Source: Ruminococcaceae bacterium UBA6392
GTDB lineage: Bacteria > Bacillota > Clostridia > Oscillospirales > Acutalibacteraceae
Assembly (NCBI GenBank): GCA_002438685.1
Contig: DJQG01000101.1
Coordinates: forward strand, 1-5,317
Direction of reading: 5' to 3'
DNA length: 5,317 nt
This document shows, piece after piece, positions 1-4,332 of this stretch. The notes under the pieces are model-generated. The model searched no databases and was not told where the DNA came from. It worked only from the letters and a program-made list of their open reading frames with translations. Position numbers and translations under genes: made by a program. Position 1 is the first letter of the stretch; the number at the start of each line of letters is the position of its first letter.

Positions 1-240
1 ATAGGCGACTATGTTTTGAGAGGGCTGAACGGCTTGCGAAGTAAGACGCACGAGCCCGTATTGTTTGAGCGAAGCGAGTTTACGGGCGAATGTGCCGAGC
101 AACTAAATGAGAGCCGCGGGCTTGGTACTGCGGCGCGGCGTTGCGGGTGTCGAGCGGGAACGGCTCGTTTGCTTTTCTTTTGCAGGCGGTTTTCTTTTTC
201 AAATAAAAAAGAAAATGCCGAAACGCGGGTAGTATAAAAG
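1..240. other. Non-coding, hairpin-rich GC-rich segment, possibly a dispersed repeat
   Basis: No credible gene is visible here. An open frame of 73 codons begins at base 16, but it has no ribosome binding site and its translation (containing LFERSEFTGE) is low-complexity and unlike a folded protein. I recall similar text from many gut Firmicutes intergenic regions, where it looks like a translated DNA repeat; that is memory, not a search. Structure seen directly: complementary arms GCCCGTA (54-60) and TACGGGC (81-87); CGAGC (151-155) with GCTCG (163-167); and a 10-bp A/T stem, TTTTCTTTTT (190-199) with AAAAAGAAAA (206-215). The segment may be the tail of a repeat extending left of the window. 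Confidence 0.4.
151..180 (+). terminator. Possible weak plus-strand terminator
   Basis: A 5-bp perfect stem, CGAGC (151-155) pairing with GCTCG (163-167) around a 7-base loop, is followed directly by a T-rich run (TTTGCTTTTCTTTT). This resembles a weak intrinsic terminator for a plus-strand gene ending left of the window. The stem is short, and the surrounding DNA is rich in other hairpins, so the call is tentative. Confidence 0.25.
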
Positions 241-298
241 TTTGATTATGGCAAGACGCGAAGGCAGTAAGCCGGCTACAAACAAATCAAAATTGTTG

Positions 299-315
299 TA
301 TCGGCTACGCCGATA
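299..315. repeat. Short perfect inverted repeat, first unit of the hairpin cluster
   Basis: TATCGGC (299-305) and GCCGATA (309-315) form a perfect 7-bp stem around a TAC loop. It lies two bases before the next inverted repeat, so the two would stack as neighbouring hairpins in RNA or cruciforms in DNA. It lacks the CCCTACA tail of the two units that follow. Confidence 0.5.
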
Positions 316-316
316 G

Positions 317-343
317 CGGACAGCCGCAAGGGCTGTCCCTACA
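317..343. repeat. Intergenic palindromic repeat unit A (hairpin plus CCCTACA)
   Basis: GGACAGCC (318-325) pairs perfectly with GGCTGTCC (331-338) around the loop GCAAG, and the right arm runs into CCCTACA (337-343). Read on the minus strand the unit begins TGTAGGG. A second unit of the same design, with different arm sequence, lies at 376-400. I recall units of this architecture (TGTAGGG followed by a GC-rich hairpin) as very common between genes of Oscillospirales and related gut Firmicutes; their function is not known to me. The lipase terminator lies further along in the direction of lipase transcription before these units, so they would not be in a properly terminated lipase mRNA. Confidence 0.6.
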
Positions 344-357
344 AGTTGCGCGGCAAT

Positions 358-373
358 AAATTTGTACAAATTT
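358..373. repeat. 16-bp perfect palindrome
   Basis: AAATTTGTACAAATTT is exactly its own reverse complement. It sits between the two CCCTACA-tailed hairpin units and is probably part of the same composite repeat. Taken alone it resembles a dimeric-repressor operator, but no promoter or gene start is nearby to regulate, so the repeat explanation is preferred. Confidence 0.5.
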
Positions 374-375
374 CG

Positions 376-400
376 CGGGCGGATAATATCTGCCCCTACA
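376..400. repeat. Intergenic palindromic repeat unit B (hairpin plus CCCTACA)
   Basis: GGGCGGA (377-383) pairs with TCTGCCC (389-395) around TAATA; one of the seven pairs is a G·T (381 with 391). The right arm overlaps CCCTACA (394-400), the same tail as unit A. The arms differ completely from those of unit A while the tail and geometry are kept, which suggests that the folded shape rather than the arm sequence is what is conserved. Confidence 0.55.
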
Positions 401-485
401 TGATTATGCTGATTTACAATATTACGATAGCCGTTTGTCGCCGAGATTTACATCTGCAAACTCCCATTATCTCCACCACAAAACA
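401..485. other. Remaining gap before the lipase terminator, nothing recognised
   Basis: This stretch holds no ORF with a ribosome binding site, no RNA gene I recognise and no strong hairpin. It begins with TGATTATG (401-408), an exact copy of bases 243-250, and ends in the T-rich (minus-strand) tail of the lipase terminator. Confidence 0.4.
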
Positions 486-516
486 ACCCCCAACCGCAGC
501 AACTGCGATTGGGGGT
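480..516 (-). terminator. Rho-independent terminator of the lipase gene
   Basis: A 14-bp stem (486-499 with 503-516) with a 3-base loop lies 26 bases beyond the lipase stop codon. The one imperfect position (494 with 508) is C/A on the plus strand but a U·G wobble in minus-strand RNA, so the hairpin is fully paired only when transcribed in the lipase direction. It is followed on that strand by TGTTTTG as the U-rich tract. Stem, tail and strand all agree with termination of the lipase transcript. Confidence 0.88.
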
Positions 517-542
517 AATACTATTTATTCTCCGCGGATTTA

Positions 543-1826
543 TCAATCCGTTACGGGCAGGCTCTCTATAAGATCGGTCAGCTCATAGTAGAATTTGAGT
601 GTCTGCCTCTTCGTGCACTGCATTCCGATGACCGTGCCGTGGTCGCCCTCGTGCGTGGGCATGACATACCATTTGCCGGTCTGAAGCTCTGCGTTCGCAG
701 TGTAATCTTCGTGCGCGTCGGTGAACGGATAGCGCGCGGATATGACATTGACGAGTCCGTCGTTCGGCAGCCACGATGCGTCTATTTTATAGTTCGTGTC
801 GAGATTTCTCGAATATACGCCGATGAGGTTTGCCATCGGGCGCAGAACGATGAGCGTTCTTGCCATGGGAACCTGAGTGCCAACGAGCGTCTTGCGCGTG
901 GTCTGATATGAATATGAGAAGTAATAAACTCCGTCGACCGGCTTTGCCATTTCGTTTATCTCTTCGGCTCTCTCGGGGTACATGTCGAACATCGCGTTGT
1001 CCGGCTGGCTCATGACGGTGATGAAAGCTTTTATGAACACCTCTTCGGGAGTCGAGTCGTCGCCTGGGATGCGGGTCAGACCGAACTGCTCAAGGTGGAA
1101 GTCAACATAGCCGTTGAGCTTCGAGCGACCCATGAAGCCTGCGTAAATATAGCACGCGGCTTTGCCGAGTTCGGCGAGATTCATGTTGTCCGCGATATAT
1201 GTGAGCGTCGTGCCGTTGTGCGGAGCGCAGAGAGTTGTGACCGAGTTTATGTAGTGCCCCTTGCCGCCTGTGAACAGCGGAGATATGTCCTCGGGAGCAG
1301 TTGCCGCCTGCTCTTCTGCGCTGCCGTATTCGAGCAGGGCGGTGAGCGTTCTGACTGCCGCGCCGCCGAACGAGTGACCGATAAGATTTATCTTTTTGAT
1401 GTTGCCGTCGGCATCGGGTTCACCCCAGCCTTCGATCATCGGCTCGGAATATGTTCTGCCGTAGCGGCTGTGGTGATATTTTGCGGAGTGCGCCGCGCCG
1501 TAGTCAACGCGCGTTCCGGTTATCTGCGCGTAGAGCTCGCATACTCTGTCCCAGTTGCTCGACACCGGACCGACGGATGCGGCGTAGCTCTCATAGTGAC
1601 GCTTGTTCATCTCGTCCATGAGCGAGCATGATGCCGAGCCCCAGTAGGGGAGCGTGTCGTCGATTCCCTCGTCCTCGCCCCAGCCGAAAAGACCGTGGAC
1701 ATATACATAGGGGTATTTGTTGATATCGACCGATCCTATTGCGCTCACTCCCTGTGCGGCGAGAGTGAATATGAGCGCCAGAACTGTTATCAGGCTTAGT
1801 GTGCGTTTAACGATTTTCTCTTTCAT
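543..1826 (-). CDS. Secreted triacylglycerol lipase/esterase, Geobacillus L1/T1-staphylococcal type
   Basis: This 427-residue alpha/beta-hydrolase should cleave ester bonds of lipids outside the cell. Residues 1-29 are a classical signal peptide (basic start, hydrophobic core, VSA cleavage motif). HGLFGWG (44-50) is the oxyanion-loop motif; GHSFGG holds the nucleophile Ser152; WLPNDG gives Asp356; GDHGTVIG gives His396. GPVSSNWDR (Asp93), GAAHSAKYHHSRYGR (His113, His119) and Asp281 match the zinc ligands known in Geobacillus L1/T1 lipases. Positions matching that family's calcium ligands after the catalytic His (Glu, Asp, Pro in L1) are Thr398, Gln403 and Cys404 here. The nucleophile elbow starts with Gly rather than the Ala common in Bacillus lipases. 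Length fits the pre-protein family. The start is supported by AGGAGGG (1834-1840) seven bases upstream. It is a single-gene unit with its own terminator. Clostridial relatives are known with polyester-hydrolysing activity, so the true substrate is open. Confidence 0.93.
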   Translation of the reverse strand: MKEKIVKRTLSLITVLALIFTLAAQGVSAIGSVDINKYPYVYVHGLFGWGEDEGIDDTLPYWGSASCSLMDEMNKRHYESYAASVGPVSSNWDRVCELYAQITGTRVDYGAAHSAKYHHSRYGRTYSEPMIEGWGEPDADGNIKKINLIGHSFGGAAVRTLTALLEYGSAEEQAATAPEDISPLFTGGKGHYINSVTTLCAPHNGTTLTYIADNMNLAELGKAACYIYAGFMGRSKLNGYVDFHLEQFGLTRIPGDDSTPEEVFIKAFITVMSQPDNAMFDMYPERAEEINEMAKPVDGVYYFSYSYQTTRKTLVGTQVPMARTLIVLRPMANLIGVYSRNLDTNYKIDASWLPNDGLVNVISARYPFTDAHEDYTANAELQTGKWYVMPTHEGDHGTVIGMQCTKRQTLKFYYELTDLIESLPVTD

Positions 1827-1833
1827 TAAGAAT

Positions 1834-1840
1834 CCCTCCT
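1834..1840 (-). promoter_or_regulatory. Ribosome binding site of the lipase gene
   Basis: On the minus strand AGGAGGG ends seven bases before the ATG at 1826. It is a near-perfect Shine-Dalgarno sequence at ideal distance and fixes the start codon, which in turn gives a complete signal peptide. Confidence 0.85.
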
Positions 1841-1870
1841 ATATCATTGCAGTTAAGAGTTTATCTTATC

Positions 1871-1900
1871 AATAAAGCTATCGATTTTATATTTTGTAAA
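1871..1900 (-). promoter_or_regulatory. Candidate promoter of the lipase gene
   Basis: On the minus strand TTTACA (1900 down to 1895, 5 of 6 matches to the sigma-A -35 box) is followed after 18 bases by TTTATT (1876 down to 1871, 4 of 6 matches to the -10 box). Transcription would start near 1864, giving a leader of about 38 bases. The region is AT-rich, so chance matches are easy; this is the best candidate I found rather than a firm call. Confidence 0.3.
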
Positions 1901-1959
1901 AATGAGATTGTTTTTCGCTCTTTTTGTAAAACAGTTTAAGAATTTTTTAAACAGTGTTG

Positions 1960-1992
1960 CAAAAATGTCAAACTCCTGTGACAAAAATGACA
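1960..1992 (+). repeat. Two direct repeats 22 bp apart, possible operator
   Basis: CAAAAATGTCA (1960-1970) and CAAAAATGACA (1982-1992) match at 10 of 11 positions and are spaced by 22 bp, about two helical turns. The second copy overlaps the candidate -35 box of the DUF378 gene. The arrangement would suit a regulator binding one face of the DNA. The A-rich background makes a chance origin quite possible. Confidence 0.3.
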
Positions 1993-2015
1993 AGGTTCAT
2001 AAAAGGAAATATTTT
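1987..2015 (+). promoter_or_regulatory. Candidate promoter of the DUF378 gene
   Basis: ATGACA (1987-1992, 5 of 6 matches to TTGACA) and TATTTT (2010-2015, 4 of 6 matches to TATAAT) are separated by exactly 17 bases. A start near 2022 would leave a leader of about 70 bases before the gene. It faces away from the lipase promoter in the shared divergent intergenic region. Confidence 0.35.
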
Positions 2016-2079
2016 TCTGGCTGCAAAAATCCGATTTGCGGGCGAATAAAAACCGACGCTCCGGCGATACTAATCGCAA

Positions 2080-2085
2080 AAGGAG
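2080..2085 (+). promoter_or_regulatory. Ribosome binding site deciding the DUF378 start
   Basis: AAGGAG lies eight bases before ATG 2094. It selects this internal ATG over the one at 1902 that opens the same frame, and gives a protein of the usual DUF378 length. Confidence 0.8.
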
Positions 2086-2093
2086 TGAGAAAA

Positions 2094-2315
2094 ATGATCG
2101 ACAGAATATCGCTTATTTTAGTAATAATCGGCGCGCTCAACTGGGGCAGCATAGGCCTGTTCAAATTCGATATCGTCGCGTGGATATGCGGCGGCCAGGG
2201 ATCGATAGTTGCGAGGATCATATATACGCTCGTGGCGCTCGCAGGCATCTGGTGCATCTCGCTGTTTTTCAGGGAGAACACGCTCCTCGAGACGAACGAC
2301 GGAAAAACGAAGTAA
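2094..2315 (+). CDS. DUF378 family small membrane protein
   Basis: This 73-residue protein of unknown function belongs to the DUF378 family, recognised from the signature GALNWG (13-18), then F-DIVAW (24-30) and RIIYTLVALAGIW (41-53). Two hydrophobic helices (about residues 5-23 and 38-59) with a short glycine-containing loop (IVAWICGGQG) between them suggest a two-pass inner-membrane protein; the last 14 residues are polar and probably exposed. The frame stays open upstream to an ATG at 1902, but that ATG has no Shine-Dalgarno sequence and the extra residues are not family-like; AAGGAG at 2080-2085, eight bases before ATG 2094, decides the start. The gene is monocistronic: a strong terminator follows within 30 bases. 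It lies divergent to the lipase and upstream of dnaG, without any evident functional tie to either. The family's biochemical role is not known to me. Confidence 0.88.
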   Translation: MIDRISLILVIIGALNWGSIGLFKFDIVAWICGGQGSIVARIIYTLVALAGIWCISLFFRENTLLETNDGKTK

Positions 2316-2340
2316 TTTTTTAAAAGGAATTGAAAATTGC

Positions 2341-2386
2341 AGCGGCGGCGGAGAGTGCAAAGGCGCTTTTCGCCGTCGCTTTGTTT
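2341..2386 (+). terminator. Strong intrinsic terminator after the DUF378 gene
   Basis: An 18-bp continuous stem (2341-2358 with 2363-2380) closes on the four-base loop AAAG and is followed by TTGTTT. Four pairs are G·U in plus-strand RNA (2345, 2351, 2353 and 2356 with their partners); on the minus strand they would be C/A mismatches, so the element works only in the plus direction. It ends the DUF378 transcript and isolates it from dnaG. Confidence 0.85.
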
Positions 2387-2482
2387 AACACCGACTAATC
2401 TGATGCAATACTAAGTGCAAAATTTTTTAAATTTTTTGATAACTTTGTAGGGAAAACAGGATTTTTTGCGTATATATTTATT

Positions 2483-2493
2483 GAAAGGGGTGA
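2483..2493 (+). promoter_or_regulatory. Ribosome binding site of dnaG
   Basis: GAAAGGGGTGA differs by little from the full anti-16S complement AAAGGAGGTGA and ends a few bases before ATG 2500. It fixes the start, which agrees with the usual DnaG N-terminus just before the zinc ribbon. Confidence 0.75.
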
Positions 2494-2499
2494 GAACGG

Positions 2500-4260
2500 A
2501 TGAGACTCAGCGACAGTTTTCTCGAACAGCTGCGCGCAAATACGGATATAGAGAGCGTCATTTCTCCCTATGTCAACCTGCGCCGAAGGGGCAGGAACCT
2601 CGTCGGACTCTGCCCGTTCCACAACGAAAAGACCCCGTCGTTTACCGTTTATCCCGAAAACGGAAGCTTCTATTGCTTCGGCTGCGGAGTCGGCGGCGAT
2701 GTGATAACTTTCGTGCGCCGAATGGAAAATCTCGACTATATGGAGGCTGTCAAGCAGCTTGCGGACAGAGCCGGAATGGCTCTTCCGGAGGACGGCTATG
2801 ACGATACCCTCGCCAAAAAGCGCACCGCCGTTTTGGCGGCGAACCGCGCGGCGGCGAAGTTTTTTCACTCTCAGCTTTTCACCGACAGAGGCAGACATGC
2901 CCTCAACTATTTCCTCGACCGCGGGCTGACTATGGAGACTATCCGCCACTTCGGCCTGGGCTTTGCTCCGGACGATTGGCGCGCGCTTAAAAATCACCTC
3001 AACGAACAGGGCTTTGACGATATTCTGCTTGAGAGCGCGAATCTCCTGCGCCGCAGCGATAAAAACGGAAAAGTATCTTATTACGACAACTTCCGCAACC
3101 GCGTGATGTTTCCGATAATCGACCCTCGCGGCAATGTTATAGCGTTCGGCGGCAGAGTGCTCGACGACTCGAAGCCGAAATACATAAACACTTCGGACAC
3201 GCTCGTTTATAAAAAGAGCAACGGCGTCTTTGCATTGAATTTTGCAAAAAACGGAAACGACGGCAAACTCATTATCGCCGAGGGCTATATGGATGTTATA
3301 GCCCTGCATCAGGCGGGCTTCACGAATGCCGTCGCCTGCCTCGGCACCGCGCTGACAAAAGAGCAGGCGAATCTGCTCTCTCGCTATGCGGATGAGATAA
3401 TCCTCTCGTATGACGCCGATGAGGCGGGTCAGAAGGCGACCGCCCGCGCACTCGGAATATTCGGCACCACGGGCATGGAGATAAAAGTTCTGCGCCTGAC
3501 CGGCGGCAAGGATCCCGATGAGATAATCAAAAAATACGGTGCTCAGCGCTTCCGCGATATCATAAACGGCGCGGCGAACGACACGGAGTACAGACTTCTT
3601 AGAGCGCGTCAGGGGATAGACCTGGCCACCGACGACGGAAAGGTGAAATATCTTTCCGCGGCGACTGAGGTGCTCGCGGGGATACCGAGTCCCGTCGAAG
3701 TCGATGTCTATGCCTCGCGACTTGCGAATGAGCTCGGCGTGGACAAGCTCGCTATCGAATCGCAGGTGAAATATAAGCGCGAGGGACTCAGAAAACGCCG
3801 CATGGCTCAGCGCGAGCAGGATCAGAAGCGCCTGCTGATAAACGGTCAGAACACAAAGAACCCGGAGCGCTCCCAGCATCTGCGTGCCGCAAAGGCGGAG
3901 GAGACGCTGATAGCCTCGCTTATGCGTAATCCGGATTTCTATAACAAGCTCAAGGACGAGCTGTCCGCGGATTATTTCGTCACCGCGCTCAACAGACGCA
4001 TCTTTTCGGTCATTCTTTCGCGCCTTGATGAGGGCGGCAACACCGAGCCGTATTTTCTTTCGTCCGAGTTCACGCCCGATGAGATGGACGAGGTCGAGCG
4101 CATATTCCGCTTCGCGGCTCAGCTGAGCAACACCGTCGAAGAGTGCGCCGACTGTATAAAAATACTCAAAGAGGAAAAAAATAAGCCGGAGAGCATAAAA
4201 GCCTCCGAACTGAGCGATGACGATTTTGCAAAGCTGTTCAGACCTGATAAACAGGATTGA
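2500..4260 (+). CDS. dnaG: DNA primase DnaG
   Basis: DnaG makes the RNA primers for leading and lagging strand synthesis at the replication fork, working with the replicative helicase. All three modules are present in 586 residues, close to the usual length. The N-terminal zinc-ribbon has C38, H41, C59 and C62 (CPFH, CFGCG). The core has the RNRVMFPI basic segment (199-206), then the TOPRIM motifs EGYMD (261-265), SYDADEAG (303-310; D305, D307) and KDPDE (337-341; D338, D340), matching E. coli E265, D309, D311, D345 and D347. Residues from about 440 form the helicase-binding C-terminal domain, ending in an acidic stretch, SDDDFAKLF. AAAGGGG (2484-2490) nine bases before ATG 2500 supports the start. 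I found no convincing promoter in the AT-rich 113 bases between the preceding terminator and dnaG, though transcription must begin there if the terminator is efficient; TATATT at 2473-2478 is the only fair -10 candidate and lacks a -35 box. rpoD follows in the same direction. Confidence 0.97.
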   Translation: MRLSDSFLEQLRANTDIESVISPYVNLRRRGRNLVGLCPFHNEKTPSFTVYPENGSFYCFGCGVGGDVITFVRRMENLDYMEAVKQLADRAGMALPEDGYDDTLAKKRTAVLAANRAAAKFFHSQLFTDRGRHALNYFLDRGLTMETIRHFGLGFAPDDWRALKNHLNEQGFDDILLESANLLRRSDKNGKVSYYDNFRNRVMFPIIDPRGNVIAFGGRVLDDSKPKYINTSDTLVYKKSNGVFALNFAKNGNDGKLIIAEGYMDVIALHQAGFTNAVACLGTALTKEQANLLSRYADEIILSYDADEAGQKATARALGIFGTTGMEIKVLRLTGGKDPDEIIKKYGAQRFRDIINGAANDTEYRLLRARQGIDLATDDGKVKYLSAATEVLAGIPSPVEVDVYASRLANELGVDKLAIESQVKYKREGLRKRRMAQREQDQKRLLINGQNTKNPERSQHLRAAKAEETLIASLMRNPDFYNKLKDELSADYFVTALNRRIFSVILSRLDEGGNTEPYFLSSEFTPDEMDEVERIFRFAAQLSNTVEECADCIKILKEEKNKPESIKASELSDDDFAKLFRPDKQD

Positions 4261-4270
4261 TATCCTGTTT
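4249..4270 (+). other. Perfect hairpin straddling the dnaG stop codon
   Basis: AAACAGGAT (4249-4257) pairs perfectly with ATCCTGTTT (4262-4270), and the four-base loop TGAT contains the dnaG TGA stop. No T-run follows (GGGGTCATGA comes next), so this is not a standard terminator. It could be a partial attenuator, an RNase processing or 3'-end stability element. In E. coli the dnaG-rpoD junction is a known RNA processing site, which makes a role in separating the two expression levels plausible here. Confidence 0.55.
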
Positions 4271-4286
4271 GGGGTCATGACATAAA
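4257..4286 (+). promoter_or_regulatory. Candidate internal promoter for rpoD
   Basis: TTGATA (4257-4262, 5 of 6 matches to TTGACA) and CATAAA (4281-4286, 4 of 6 matches to TATAAT) are 18 bases apart. Transcription would start near 4293, about 40 bases before the rpoD start. The -35 box lies on the loop and right arm of the hairpin at the dnaG stop. The sequence match is moderate. Confidence 0.35.
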
Positions 4287-4299
4287 AGACCGACTCAAC

Positions 4300-4332
4300 A
4301 TGCAACATAAAGAGAAGGAGACAGAGAAGTAA
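4300..4332 (+). CDS. Possible 10-residue leader peptide ahead of rpoD
   Basis: A tiny frame, MQHKEKETEK, begins at ATG 4300, and its TAA stop (4330-4332) shares one base with the rpoD start in a TAATG overlap. It spans the rpoD ribosome binding site. Such an overlap would allow translational coupling, but I see no clear Shine-Dalgarno sequence before ATG 4300, and highly charged short frames are expected by chance in purine-rich leaders. Probably not translated; listed because the exact overlap is suggestive. Confidence 0.15.
   Translation: MQHKEKETEK
4315..4320 (+). promoter_or_regulatory. Ribosome binding site of rpoD, long spacing
   Basis: AAGGAG ends 11 bases before ATG 4332, longer than the 7-9 bases seen for the other three genes here. 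A second purine run (CAGAGAAG, 4322-4329) lies closer but is a poorer match. No other in-frame start fits better, and the next ATG (4336) is out of frame. Confidence 0.65.

Noticed and set aside
299..400. CRISPR array or riboswitch
   Set aside because: The units are palindromic, unequal in sequence and unevenly spaced with no unique equal-length spacers, and no gene follows on either strand in a position a riboswitch would need.
346..588. 80-codon plus-strand frame across the repeats and the lipase terminator
   Set aside because: It runs through the palindromic units and the terminator hairpin, overlaps the lipase 3' end, and shows no protein-like character.
1095..1631. 178-codon plus-strand frame inside the lipase gene
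   Set aside because: It is antisense to the region holding the lipase zinc and nucleophile motifs; no ribosome binding site and no domain can be seen.
1902..2093. N-terminal extension of the DUF378 frame from ATG 1902
   Set aside because: There is no Shine-Dalgarno sequence before 1902, the region is AT-rich and holds promoter-like sequence, and the DUF378 family begins at the internal ATG, which has a good ribosome binding site.
4249..4270. Intrinsic terminator at the end of dnaG
   Set aside because: The hairpin is perfect but is followed by GGGGTCATG instead of a T-run, and rpoD is normally cotranscribed with dnaG, so it is kept as an unclassified RNA element.
2395..4308. 637-codon open frame on the minus strand, antisense to dnaG
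   Set aside because: The plus strand encodes an unmistakable complete DnaG with catalytic motifs; the antisense frame lacks recognisable domains and a convincing ribosome binding site, and long antisense frames arise readily from the codon use of GC-rich genes.
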